A stretch of 64,000 bases of DNA from CAWIHA01 sp963835855. GTDB taxonomy: Bacteria; Acidobacteriota; Terriglobia; Bryobacterales; Bryobacteraceae. Position numbers and translations under genes: made by a program. The notes below the pieces were generated by a model, which saw only the letters and a program-made list of their open reading frames with translations, was not told the DNA's origin and made no database searches. Shown in pieces: positions 34,029 to 42,728 of the stretch (position 1 is the stretch's first letter; each line of letters starts with the position of its first letter). The stretch is taken from assembly GCA_963835855.1 (NCBI GenBank), contig CAWIHA010000025.1, positions 1-64,000 of the forward strand, read 5' to 3'.

Positions 34029-35948
34029 ATGCCTGCCAACCAACTGATCCACGAAAAAAGCCCCTATCTGCTTCAGCACGCGCACAATCCGGTCCACTGG
34101 TATCCGTGGGGCGAAGAGGCTTTCCGGAAAGCGCGCGAGCGGGATATGCCCATCTTCCTTTCCGTCGGCTACTCGACCTGCCATTGGTGCCACGTCATGG
34201 AGCGGGAGTCGTTCGAGAACGAGCAGATCGCCGAGCTGCTCAATCGCCATTTCATTTCCATCAAATTGGATCGCGAAGAACGGCCCGACATCGACCGCGT
34301 CTACATGACCTTCGTTCAGGCGGCAACGGGCTCGGGCGGCTGGCCGATGTCGGTTTTTCTCGCGCCCGATCCTAGGCTCCTCGACTCCGGTTTCTACGCA
34401 TTCCGGCGCAGCTTCGATACCCAGCACGGCGGGTTCGGCGGCGCGCCGAAATTCCCGCGCTCCACCGCGCACAACTTCCTGCTTCGGTATCATGCCAGAA
34501 CCAAAAACGCGGAAGCGCTCGAAATAGTCCTCACCACGCTGAACAAGATGGCTCGGGGCGGCATTCGGGATCATCTGGGCGGCGGCTTTCACCGTTACGC
34601 GGTTGATGAGCGCTGGCTCGTGCCGCATTTCGAGAAGATGCTGTACGACCAAGCGCAGATCGCCGTCTCGTACCTGGAAGCGTTTCAGATCGCCGGCGAT
34701 GAATACCACGCGCAGGTGGCGCGCGAGATTCTGGATTATGTGCTGCGTGACATGACCGATGCCGGGGGAGGCTTCTACTCGGCCGAGGACGCCGATAGCG
34801 TCATCGATCCGTCGCGGCCGGAAGTCAAAGGCGAAGGCGCGTATTACATGTGGACCCAGGCGGAAATTACAACCGCGCTCGGGCAGCCGGCCGCCGATTG
34901 GTTCTGCTATCGCTACGGCGTCGAAGAGCACGGCAATGTGCGCAACGATCCGCACGGCGAGTTTTCAGGCAAGAACATTCTCTACGAAGCGCACTCGGCC
35001 GAGGAGACGGCCGGGCATTTTGAGCGGCCAGTGGAAGAAGTGCGTGAGGCGCTCGAAGCCTCGCACGGCAAGCTGCTTGAGGTGCGCTCCCGGCGCGTGC
35101 GGCCGGGCCTGGACGACAAAATCCTCACTGCCTGGAACGGGCTGATGATTTCGGCGTTCGCGAAAGGCGCGCAGGCGCTCTACGAGCCACGCTACCTCGA
35201 CGCGGCGCGGCACGCAGCCGAGTTCCTTCTCGCCCGCGCATACGATCCGGAGCGTGCGGCGCTGCTGCGGCGCTACCGGGAAGGCGAGGCGGCGATCGCC
35301 GGCTTTCTCGACGATTACGCGTTTTTCATTCAGGGCCTCGTCGATCTCTACGAGACTGATTTCGACGTGCGCTGGATCGAGGCTGCCATCCAACTCACCG
35401 GCACGCAACTCGCCCAGTTCGAGGACCAAGAGAACGGCGGATTCTTCAGCACGGCGGCCGGCGCGAGCGAACTGGTCATGCGCATGAAGGACGACTATGA
35501 CGGCGCAGAACCCTCGGGCAATTCGGTGGCTGCGCTGAACCTGCTCCGTCTGGCCCAATTCACCGGCCGCGCCGCATACCGCGAGTCCGCCGAACGGACT
35601 TTGCGCGCGTTCGCGGGCCGTATGGCCGATGCGGCGCTCGCGGTTCCGCAGATGCTCGTAGCGTACGCGTTCAGCATCGCCACACCCAAGCAGATTGTGA
35701 TTGTGGGACGCAAGGATGCGGAGGACACGCGCCGTTTCCTGCGCGAGGTGAACCGCCGCTTCCTGCCGAACAAGATCGTACTACTTGTCGATGGCAATCG
35801 CGCGCGCCGTTTCCTTCCCGGCTACTTGCCGGCGATCGAGAGCATGACCCAGAGCGGCGGCGCCACGACCGCCTACGTCTGTGAGAATTATGCCTGCCGC
35901 CTGCCGACGAGCAACCTGAAGCAGTTTGGGGAATTGCTGGAATCGTAG
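34029..35948 (+). CDS. YyaL/DUF255 thioredoxin-domain protein with internal deletion
   Basis: A 639-residue protein of the YyaL/SSP411 (spermatogenesis-associated 20-like) family. The N-terminal thioredoxin-like domain has the NPVHWYPWGEEAF start and CHWCHVM with C51 and C54. The rest is an alpha/alpha barrel like N-acylglucosamine 2-epimerase (GGIRDHLGGGFHRYAVDERW, VPHFEKMLYDQAQ, FYSAEDADS, NGLMISAFAKGA). After LAPD (residue 114) the sequence jumps directly to GFYAFRRSFDTQHGGFGGAP; family members carry an extra ~60-70 residues there, beginning with a G-G-T-Y-F-P motif. The frame is preserved, so a shortened protein could be made. The 295 bases before the gene hold nothing I recognise. Confidence 0.8.
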   Translation: MPANQLIHEKSPYLLQHAHNPVHWYPWGEEAFRKARERDMPIFLSVGYSTCHWCHVMERESFENEQIAELLNRHFISIKLDREERPDIDRVYMTFVQAATGSGGWPMSVFLAPDPRLLDSGFYAFRRSFDTQHGGFGGAPKFPRSTAHNFLLRYHARTKNAEALEIVLTTLNKMARGGIRDHLGGGFHRYAVDERWLVPHFEKMLYDQAQIAVSYLEAFQIAGDEYHAQVAREILDYVLRDMTDAGGGFYSAEDADSVIDPSRPEVKGEGAYYMWTQAEITTALGQPAADWFCYRYGVEEHGNVRNDPHGEFSGKNILYEAHSAEETAGHFERPVEEVREALEASHGKLLEVRSRRVRPGLDDKILTAWNGLMISAFAKGAQALYEPRYLDAARHAAEFLLARAYDPERAALLRRYREGEAAIAGFLDDYAFFIQGLVDLYETDFDVRWIEAAIQLTGTQLAQFEDQENGGFFSTAAGASELVMRMKDDYDGAEPSGNSVAALNLLRLAQFTGRAAYRESAERTLRAFAGRMADAALAVPQMLVAYAFSIATPKQIVIVGRKDAEDTRRFLREVNRRFLPNKIVLLVDGNRARRFLPGYLPAIESMTQSGGATTAYVCENYACRLPTSNLKQFGELLES

Positions 35949-36043
35949 CCACACTCGCCGCCGACTGGCATCCCGTAACCCACGCCCCACTACCCATCTG
36001 GGATAATGACATTGATTTAATGAATTCTCTTGGAGGGATCCAC

Positions 36044-36571
36044 ATGGAACGTGAGGGAGCTGTGACGATGAGGGGCAAACCTGTGACTGTGATCGGCCCG
36101 GAGCTGAAGGTGGGAGACAAAGCGCCGGAATTTCAGTGCGTCGATAGCACAATGAAGCCAGCCAGCCTGGCAGAAACTGGAGACCGGGTTCGCATCTTCA
36201 GCGTGGTGCCGTCGCTCGATACGCCGGTCTGCGACGCGCAGACGAAGCGGTTCAACGACGAAGCGGCTCGGCTGCCGGGCGTAGACATTTACACCGTAAG
36301 CGTGGACCTGCCGTTTGCGCAGAAGCGCTGGTGCGGCGCTTTTGGCATCGATCGCGTCAAGATGCTCTCAGATCACCGCGACACCTCGTTTGGGACGAAT
36401 TACGGCACGCTGATCAAGAAGCTGCGCATCGAGAGCCGGGCGATTTTCGTCCTCGACCGCGACAACGTCATCCGCCATGTCGAGTACGTCAAGGAAGTTG
36501 GCGACCATCCGAACTACGAGTCTGCGCTGAAGACCGCCCGGGCGCTGGCGGGCGCGGCGCAGGGCGCTTAA
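36044..36571 (+). CDS. tpx: Thiol peroxidase
   Basis: A 175-residue atypical two-cysteine peroxiredoxin that reduces hydrogen and alkyl peroxides with thioredoxin. The peroxidatic cysteine lies in SVVPSLDTPVCDAQTKRFND and the resolving cysteine in DLPFAQKRWCGAFG, both intact. The EYVKEVGDHPNYESAL ending is typical. ATG 36,044 is preceded by GGAGGG seven bases upstream; an in-frame ATG at 36,020 lies before that site. It is a single gene. Confidence 0.93.
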   Translation: MEREGAVTMRGKPVTVIGPELKVGDKAPEFQCVDSTMKPASLAETGDRVRIFSVVPSLDTPVCDAQTKRFNDEAARLPGVDIYTVSVDLPFAQKRWCGAFGIDRVKMLSDHRDTSFGTNYGTLIKKLRIESRAIFVLDRDNVIRHVEYVKEVGDHPNYESALKTARALAGAAQGA

Positions 36572-36746
36572 GCTGTAGAATCAAACACTGCGTGCGGGTT
36601 GCCAAGCTGCCAAGCCGGCCACTTGTGTATACGCGCCGCGCCGGAAGAGCTTGACAAGCGACTAAGCCTAATCCTATCATGTGGTTTGCCGTGCGGGGCG
36701 GCCTGACAAAATCTCCGCGCTGCTGCTCTCTACCAAGGAGGCTGGT

Positions 36747-37016
36747 TTGATCAAGCTCGATATTATCAACGAGGTCGTCAATCGAACCGGAATCACCAAG
36801 ACCAAAGCGGAAATGGCGGTTGAGACCGTATTCGAAAGCATGAAGAAGGCGTTAGGGCACGGCGAGAGGATTGAACTGAGGGGGTTCGGTATTTTCAACG
36901 TCCGGCCTCGGAAGACCGGCATCGGCCGCAACCCGCGCACCGGCGCTGAGGTTTCGATCCCTCCGGGCAAGGCTGTCCGCTTCAAGCCCGGCAAGGAATT
37001 GCAATCGCTGCAGTAG
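36747..37016 (+). CDS. HU/IHF family DNA-binding protein, TTG start
   Basis: An 89-residue nucleoid protein. It contains the helical N-terminus (IINEVVNRTGITKTKAEMAV), the beta-arm sequence with GFGIFNVRPRKTGIGRNPRT and the proline-containing tip, and ends GKAVRFKPGKELQ. It bends DNA; whether it is HU- or IHF-like cannot be decided, though GRNPRTGAEVSIP is IHF-like. The start is TTG at 36,747, preceded by AGGAGG five bases upstream; the open frame extends upstream to 36,681 but the family N-terminus and ribosome site fix this start. Confidence 0.9.
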   Translation: MIKLDIINEVVNRTGITKTKAEMAVETVFESMKKALGHGERIELRGFGIFNVRPRKTGIGRNPRTGAEVSIPPGKAVRFKPGKELQSLQ

Positions 37017-37025
37017 CTTGATCCT

Positions 37026-38000
37026 GTGTCTTCCCAGGGTTTCACTCCCGGCCCTTACATCCAAGCTCCGGCCGACGGCACCGGCATTCAGGTGCAACGC
37101 GTGGGGCGGCAGCCTGCGCGTCCTCGGTACTGGCTTCACGCGCTGCTTCTCGTGCTGACGCTGGTCACGACCACCGTGATGGGCGCGCAGATGGTCGATA
37201 GTTTCCGCCAGAACCGGCCCGCTTTCGAAGCTGAGCGCCTATTTGCGGCATCCGGACAGATCTGCTCGCACCCAGCCTCGTTGCTTATCGGGCTGCCGTT
37301 TTCGCTGACGCTGCTGGGCATCCTGCTCGCACACGAGTTCGGCCATTACTTCGCGTGCCGTTACTATCGCGTGGATGCCAGCCTGCCGTACTTCATTCCC
37401 GCGCCGACCCTTATTGGCACTTTCGGGGCCTTCATCCGTATACGCTCGCCGATTTACTTCAAGCAAGTGCTGTTCGATGTCGGCATCGCCGGGCCGTTGG
37501 CGGGGTTTTGTGTGCTGCTGCCAGCGCTTTCGATTGGTCTCGCCTATTCGAAAGTGCTGCCAGGCATCGCGAATCGCGGCGAACTGGTTTTCGGCGTTCC
37601 GCCACTGCTCTGGCTGATGGAGAAGGCGATCTTTCCCGGTATCGCGGCCGCCGATATTTATTTGCATCCGGTGGCGCGTGCAGCCTGGGTCGGCATCTTT
37701 GCGACCGCTCTGAACCTGCTGCCGATTGGGCAGCTCGACGGCGGCCACATCCTATATTCGTTTGTGGGCGAGCGGCACAGGCTGCTGTCGAAGATTTTGG
37801 TAGTCGCGCTCGTTCCCCTGGGCCTCTTCTATTGGCCGTGGCTTATCTGGGCCGCGATGCTGCTGATCTTTGGTCTGCGGCATCCTTCCGTCATCGATTC
37901 CAAGCGCCTGGGGTCTGGGCGCAAGCGGCTGGGCTGGCTTGCGCTAGCCATCTTTTTGCTCTGCTTCATGGTGGCGCCGATCTCGAACAGCGCTCCTTAA
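37026..38000 (+). CDS. Site-2 protease family (M50) membrane metalloprotease
   Basis: A 324-residue integral membrane protein with about six hydrophobic helices. It has the zinc motif HEFGH (H103-H107) within LLGILLAHEFGHYFACRYY and the second zinc ligand in LNLLPIGQLDGGHILYSFVG. It has no PDZ domain, like the compact bacterial and plant EGY-type M50 proteases. Such enzymes cleave membrane-anchored substrates, often anti-sigma factors; no substrate is evident here. The start is GTG nine bases after the HU/IHF stop. The GT2 gene follows two bases after its stop, so the three may share a transcript. Confidence 0.85.
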   Translation: MSSQGFTPGPYIQAPADGTGIQVQRVGRQPARPRYWLHALLLVLTLVTTTVMGAQMVDSFRQNRPAFEAERLFAASGQICSHPASLLIGLPFSLTLLGILLAHEFGHYFACRYYRVDASLPYFIPAPTLIGTFGAFIRIRSPIYFKQVLFDVGIAGPLAGFCVLLPALSIGLAYSKVLPGIANRGELVFGVPPLLWLMEKAIFPGIAAADIYLHPVARAAWVGIFATALNLLPIGQLDGGHILYSFVGERHRLLSKILVVALVPLGLFYWPWLIWAAMLLIFGLRHPSVIDSKRLGSGRKRLGWLALAIFLLCFMVAPISNSAP

Positions 38001-38002
38001 CC

Positions 38003-38752
38003 ATGGCAGATCCCATGAAGATCTCGGCGACCATCATCACTTGCAACGAGGAGCGTAACATCGCCCGAGCGATCGAAAGCCTGCGATGCTGCGATGAAAT
38101 TCTGGTATTCGACAGCGGCTCGACCGATCGGACGGTCGAGATTGCGGCTAAGCTGGGAGCCTGCGTGATCGAGAGCCCCTGGCCCGGCTATGCGAAGCAA
38201 AAGAACCTTGCCGCCTCGAAGGCCTCTCACGACTGGATTTTTTCCCTCGATGCCGATGAGGCGCTCAGCGAGGCGCTGGAAGCCGAGATCTGGCAAGTGA
38301 AAAAGAACGGCCCGGAATTCAACGCCTATACCATGCCGCGCATGGCGCGCTACCTCGGGCGTTGGATCCTGCACTCGGGGTGGTACCCGGACCGCAAGGT
38401 GCGGCTCTACCACCGGAGCAAAGCGGCTTGGATGGGCGAGTTCGTGCACGAGAGCGTGCAGGTAACCGGAAGCGTCGGCCACCTGAAGTCGAACCTTTTG
38501 CACTACTCGTGCGACTCGCTTTCCGAGCACTTGCGCAGCTTGGACCGCTACACGACCCTCGCGGCTCAGGAGATCGCTTCGCGGCGGCAGAAAGTCGCCT
38601 GGCAGAACCTGATCCTTGAGCCCTTCTGGACGTTCCTCCACACCTACGTTTTCGAGCTGGGTTTTCTGGACGGCCTGGAAGGGCTGACCATAGCCAACAT
38701 GGCGGCAATCTACACCTTCCTGAAATACGCGAAGGCGCGGAATATGTCGTAA
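38003..38752 (+). CDS. Glycosyltransferase family 2 (LPS core WaaE/KdtX-like)
   Basis: A 249-residue GT-A enzyme. It begins MADPMKISATIITCNEERNI, then DSGSTDRTVEIAAKLGACVI, and the catalytic metal motif DWIFSLDADEALS. The middle has YLGRWILHSGWYPDRKVRLY and HESVQVTGSVGHLKSNLLHY, which resemble WaaE/KdtX-like beta-1,4-glucosyltransferases that add glucose to the heptose of the LPS core. The C-terminus has a short hydrophobic region. It begins two bases after the site-2 protease gene. The exact sugar is inferred. Confidence 0.83.
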   Translation: MADPMKISATIITCNEERNIARAIESLRCCDEILVFDSGSTDRTVEIAAKLGACVIESPWPGYAKQKNLAASKASHDWIFSLDADEALSEALEAEIWQVKKNGPEFNAYTMPRMARYLGRWILHSGWYPDRKVRLYHRSKAAWMGEFVHESVQVTGSVGHLKSNLLHYSCDSLSEHLRSLDRYTTLAAQEIASRRQKVAWQNLILEPFWTFLHTYVFELGFLDGLEGLTIANMAAIYTFLKYAKARNMS

Positions 38753-38828
38753 GCCAGGTGCTGAAGAACAGGACGCCTGCACCGCTCCTTCGTGGCCTCG
38801 GCTGGAAAGATGGCCGCGCCGCGGCAAC

Positions 38829-39929
38829 TTATGCCAGCAACTCGTCGTAGACCTTCAGCGTCTCTTCGGCTGCCCTTTTCCAGGGAAACTGGCGCGCCCG
38901 GTTCAGGCCTTTCCGAATCAACTCTTCCCGCAAAGACGGCGACTCGACGGCGCTGACCAGCTTAGAAGCAATGTCGCACGGGTCGCATGGATCGATATAG
39001 AGCGCCGCATCCCCTCCCACCTCTGGGAGGGAGGAACTGCGCGACGCTACCACGGGCAGCCCGTACGCCATGGCTTCCAGCAGCGGAAGACCAAAACCTT
39101 CCTCAAGTGAGGGAAACAGGAAAGCGCTGGCCGCCTGGTACAGAACCGGGAGCTGCTCCGCCGGCACATAGCCAAGCACGCGCACGCGCGATTCCAGGCG
39201 CTGGCTGGCGATGAATGCGTGAATGGCCTCGCTGCCATAGCCGTTGCCGCCTGCCAGAACCAGCCGGTAATTTTCCGGCAGGAGCTTCAAAGCGCGCAGC
39301 GCGTTGATCGTGTTCTTCCGCGTATCGAGCACGCCCACCGCCAACAATATATGGTTTCCTTTGCCGGTCAGCCGCTCTCTTTCCCGCAAGCATTCTTCTG
39401 GCGCAATGGTGATTTCGGGCAGGTCCACGCCGGCCGGAATCACGCGAATCCTGGTCCGCTCCACCGGGCAATGCTCGGTTATCTGGCTCGCTGTGTATTC
39501 CGATAGAACGATGATGCGGGCCGCACGAACGAGCGCCTGTCGCAGCAACCTTGAGAATCTGCGTTGAAACTCGGGTGTGGAATAAGAACTGCGGGTGATC
39601 GGGAAGATGTCGAAGACCGTTACAACCTCTTGCCGGAAGCGAAATGCCGGAGGCCGCTGCGCCAGACTGTGGAACAGCTCCGCCTGCCATGGCAGCCAAA
39701 AAGTGAGAGGTTGCTGAAACACCCGGACGGAGAACGTCGGGCCGCCGGCCGTACTGGGAGGGCAGAGGAACTCTCGCCGTTTGCGGAGCCGCGACATGCG
39801 GTAGCAGACTAGGAAATGGTGGGGCGTCTTGAGGCTCGCCAGGCTTTGTATCAATTTCCGGCTGTACGTTGCGGTCCCGGTGGGGTACGTATCGAAGATA
39901 TAGCTGGCATCCAGTCCGATGATGGCCAT
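38829..39929 (-). CDS. Glycosyltransferase family 4 (GT-B)
   Basis: A 366-residue GT-B enzyme. It starts MAIIGLDASYIFDTYPTGTA and has the family-4 donor site: VGVLDTRKNTINALRALKLL, RLVLAGGNGYGSEA, VRVLGYVPAEQLPVLYQAAS, and FLFPSLEEGFGLPLLEAMAYG with the conserved E-x7-E. A hydrophobic N-terminal segment suggests membrane association. It is convergent with the GT2 gene and nearly divergent from the other GT4 gene at 40,025. Acceptor and sugar cannot be read from the sequence. Confidence 0.85.
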   Translation of the reverse strand: MAIIGLDASYIFDTYPTGTATYSRKLIQSLASLKTPHHFLVCYRMSRLRKRREFLCPPSTAGGPTFSVRVFQQPLTFWLPWQAELFHSLAQRPPAFRFRQEVVTVFDIFPITRSSYSTPEFQRRFSRLLRQALVRAARIIVLSEYTASQITEHCPVERTRIRVIPAGVDLPEITIAPEECLRERERLTGKGNHILLAVGVLDTRKNTINALRALKLLPENYRLVLAGGNGYGSEAIHAFIASQRLESRVRVLGYVPAEQLPVLYQAASAFLFPSLEEGFGLPLLEAMAYGLPVVASRSSSLPEVGGDAALYIDPCDPCDIASKLVSAVESPSLREELIRKGLNRARQFPWKRAAEETLKVYDELLA

Positions 39930-40024
39930 TTTGCGTAAGTCCGCCTCACCATTTTCATCCATCCGCGGGAGTTCAGGATGGGCTGCCTTGCACACAGCCT
40001 CCGCCCTAGGGTATTTTCAAGCGA

Positions 40025-41125
40025 TTGATCACGCTGCATGTCGATCTCGGTCCGGAGTGGCGTGGGGGCCAGAACCAGGCCCTGCTGCTGATTCAGGGGT
40101 TGCGCGAGCGTGGTCACGTGGCCGAACTGGTTGCTTTAGCGGAGTCGCCCCTGGCGAAGCGTGCGGAGGTTGTCGGCGTTCGGGTGTATGCTGTCGGGCG
40201 GAAGGCGGTGCGGCTCCGGGCCGCGCTCCAGCTCAGAAGACTCCTAGACCAGGGACGGTGCGAGATCGTGCACTGCCACGAAGCGCACGGTCTCACGGCA
40301 GCATGGGTGGCCGGTGTCCACAGGCGCGCTGCTTTGGTCGCATCGCGCCGCGTTGCTTATCCGCTTTCCAAGAACCGGCTCGCCCTGGCCCGTTACCGGC
40401 GCGCGCATCGGATTGTCGCCGTCTCCCGTTTTGTGGGTGAGAGTACCATCCGGTCCGGCTTGCCGAAAGAACAGATCGAGATTATCTACGATGGCATCCA
40501 GATTACGCCGCTGCCCGTGCCGGAGGCTCGTCTTGCCGCGCGGCGGCGATGGAATCTCGGCGATGCGCCGGTGCTGGGCTGCGTGGGATATTTGCTGCCG
40601 GACAAGGGGCAGGAACTGCTGGTAAAGGCATTGCCCATCATCAGAGAGCAATATGGGAACTCCCGTCTTTTGCTGGCTGGCGACGGTCACTCGCGCGTCC
40701 ACCTGGAACAGCTGGCCCGCGATTTGGGAGTGCGGGATGCGGTCGAGTTCGCGGGCTTTGTAGACGACGTCGCCCAGGTGTATCAAGCGCTCGATATTTT
40801 TCTCTTCCCGTCGTTCGCGGAGGCTTTGGGCAGCTCATTGCTCGCGGCGATGGCGTATGGTCTGCCGCCAGTCGCGCTCGCTGGCGGGGCCGTTCCGGAG
40901 ATCATAGAAGACGGGCGAAACGGCTTGCTGGTTCCGGGGCCACAACCGGCCGGCATAGCCGCCGCCGTGCTGAAGCTATTGCGAGACTCTTCGCTCGCCG
41001 CCCAACTTGGCCTTGCCGCGCGGCGAACCATCGAGCAGCGCTTCAGCGCCGGCCGCATGGTGCAGGATACAGTTGACCTCTACCGGAGGGTTTGCGCGCG
41101 GCAGAAGTTTTGCGGCCCCCAGTAG
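40025..41125 (+). CDS. Glycosyltransferase family 4 (GT-B)
   Basis: A 366-residue GT-B enzyme. The N-terminus GPEWRGGQNQALLLIQGLRE is typical of GT4 enzymes acting on polysaccharides. The donor half contains VLGCVGYLLPDKGQELLVKA, RLLLAGDGHSRVHLEQLARD, VEFAGFVDDVAQVYQALDIF and LFPSFAEALGSSLLAAMAYG with the E-x7-E-like position E...S, where the second glutamate appears replaced. The start codon seems to be TTG, with no strong ribosome site. It is on the plus strand, head to head with the previous gene. Confidence 0.83.
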   Translation: MITLHVDLGPEWRGGQNQALLLIQGLRERGHVAELVALAESPLAKRAEVVGVRVYAVGRKAVRLRAALQLRRLLDQGRCEIVHCHEAHGLTAAWVAGVHRRAALVASRRVAYPLSKNRLALARYRRAHRIVAVSRFVGESTIRSGLPKEQIEIIYDGIQITPLPVPEARLAARRRWNLGDAPVLGCVGYLLPDKGQELLVKALPIIREQYGNSRLLLAGDGHSRVHLEQLARDLGVRDAVEFAGFVDDVAQVYQALDIFLFPSFAEALGSSLLAAMAYGLPPVALAGGAVPEIIEDGRNGLLVPGPQPAGIAAAVLKLLRDSSLAAQLGLAARRTIEQRFSAGRMVQDTVDLYRRVCARQKFCGPQ

Positions 41126-41168
41126 GTCCACGTGGAAGGTAGTGTAACGGTGTACTATCATCGTTGAC

Positions 41169-41984
41169 ATGCTAGAAGCGGTCATTGCCGCCCTGCTCGG
41201 GCTACTCATCGGAAGCTTTCTCAACGTCTGCATATATCGCCTGCCGCGCGATCTATCAATCGTGTCGCCACGGTCGTTCTGCCCGTCTTGTGAGCACCCG
41301 ATTGCCTGGTATGACAACGTTCCCGTGCTCAGCTACATGGCGCTGCGCGGTCACTGCCGGCATTGCCGGAAGCCCATCCCCTTACGATATCCGGCCGTCG
41401 AGGCGCTCATGGCCGCACTTTTCTTTTGGATCGTTCTCCGCTATGGCGGCTCGTTTCGTTCCGCGAAGCTCTGTACCTTTGCCGCGCTGCTGATCGCGCT
41501 TGTCTTCGCGGATCTGGAGCAACGTATTCTCCCGGACGAGTTGACGCTCGGCGGCGTCGCGCTCGGTATTTTGTTTGCCGCCGTCGTGCCATTCGACGAC
41601 GGCTTGGTGACGCTCTTCCTGCCGCTCCAATGGGGCAGGATCTGGCTGTCGGTGGCTGAAGCGGCGCTGGGCGCTTTAATGACCAGCGGACTGCTCTGGG
41701 TTGTGCGCGGCGTCTATTTTCGGTTGCGCCACCGGGAGGGCATGGGGCTCGGCGATGTGAAAATGATCGCCATGATCGGCGCCTTCCTAGGGCTGCAGAG
41801 TGCGCTGTTCGCGGTCGTCGTCGGGTCGATGCTGGGCTCGTTGCTCGGCCTGGTATACATCTTACTTGCGCGCAAGGACGCGTCAACCTACGAGCTGCCG
41901 TTCGGAATGTTCCTGGGCGCCGCCGCCCTGCTCGTCGCGCTGCTGCGCGATCATCTCCTCATCGGCCTGCGGCATTTGGGCTGA
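41169..41984 (+). CDS. Prepilin peptidase (A24A)
   Basis: A 271-residue inner-membrane aspartyl protease that cleaves type IV prepilin leaders and methylates the new N-terminus. The cytoplasmic zinc loop has C38, C41, C63 and C66 (FCPSCEHPIAWYDN ... CRHCRKPIPLRYP). The two catalytic aspartates sit in VFADLEQRILPDEL and GMGLGDVKMIAMIG. About eight helices are visible. It presumably processes type IV or Flp prepilins; the Flp pilin at 19 kb is a candidate substrate, though that family often uses a separate TadV/FppA peptidase. Confidence 0.92.
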   Translation: MLEAVIAALLGLLIGSFLNVCIYRLPRDLSIVSPRSFCPSCEHPIAWYDNVPVLSYMALRGHCRHCRKPIPLRYPAVEALMAALFFWIVLRYGGSFRSAKLCTFAALLIALVFADLEQRILPDELTLGGVALGILFAAVVPFDDGLVTLFLPLQWGRIWLSVAEAALGALMTSGLLWVVRGVYFRLRHREGMGLGDVKMIAMIGAFLGLQSALFAVVVGSMLGSLLGLVYILLARKDASTYELPFGMFLGAAALLVALLRDHLLIGLRHLG

Positions 41985-42003
41985 GCTGCGTGGCCGGCCA
42001 GGT

Positions 42004-42687
42004 TTACGCTTTCCCGTAGATCGGTATCACGGCGCCGTTCACGTCGCCTGCGCCATCTGACGCCAACCACACCAGCAGGCGCGCGATCGAGGCCGGCTTC
42101 ACCCATTTGGAGAAATCAGCCCCGGGATTCGCCGCCCGGTTTGCGGGCGTGTCGATGACGCTCGGGAGCACGATATTTGCGGTAATGGCGGTTTTCTTCA
42201 CTTCGAGAGCGATGGTGCGGATGAGCGCGACCAGCGCCGCTTTCGAAGCGCCATAAGCGCTGAGTTTGGCGGCCGGCTCGACGGCGGTTCGCGAACCGAT
42301 CGCGATGATGCGTCCACGGCCGGCCCGGAGCATCGAAGGCAGCACGGCGCGCGCGATGTAGAACGCAGCATTGAGGTTTGTGTTCAGCATCAGATTCCAT
42401 GTCGCATCGCTGGTTTCAGCGACCGTTGCGCCACCCGCAAATCCGCCGGCCAGGTGCACCAGCGCGTCGATGGGTCCGCACTCCTCGGCTGCTCGCGCGG
42501 CCCCGGCGGGCGTCGCGAGGTCCGCTTCGATCCCTCTGAAGTGCGGATGGCCGGGCGCGGGCGACGGCCCTGATCGGAACACGCCGGCCACGGTTGCGCC
42601 CGTCTCCAGAAATGCTTTGGTCACCGCGCCGCCGAGCCCCCCGTTGGCGCCGGTGATGAGGATGGTTCGATTCTCAAACTCTGACAT
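42004..42687 (-). CDS. SDR family oxidoreductase
   Basis: A 227-residue classical short-chain dehydrogenase. Motifs are TILITGANGGLGGAVTKAFL (TGxxxGxG), LVHLAGG for the NAG position, the catalytic serine in IIAIGSRTAVEP and YGASK (Y, K). The C-terminus GDVNGAVIPIYGKA is usual for the family. Substrate unknown; it is short for the family, so it may act on small carbonyls. It is divergent from the MEMO-like gene. Confidence 0.82.
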   Translation of the reverse strand: MSEFENRTILITGANGGLGGAVTKAFLETGATVAGVFRSGPSPAPGHPHFRGIEADLATPAGAARAAEECGPIDALVHLAGGFAGGATVAETSDATWNLMLNTNLNAAFYIARAVLPSMLRAGRGRIIAIGSRTAVEPAAKLSAYGASKAALVALIRTIALEVKKTAITANIVLPSVIDTPANRAANPGADFSKWVKPASIARLLVWLASDGAGDVNGAVIPIYGKA

Positions 42688-42728
42688 GCGCTCATGCTAG
42701 CGCAGCCGCCAGCTATTATGGAAGTGCC

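Noticed and set aside
33636..34955. 439-codon minus-strand frame across the aldose epimerase end and YyaL start
   Set aside because: It crosses two conserved plus-strand genes and matches neither family nor any motif.
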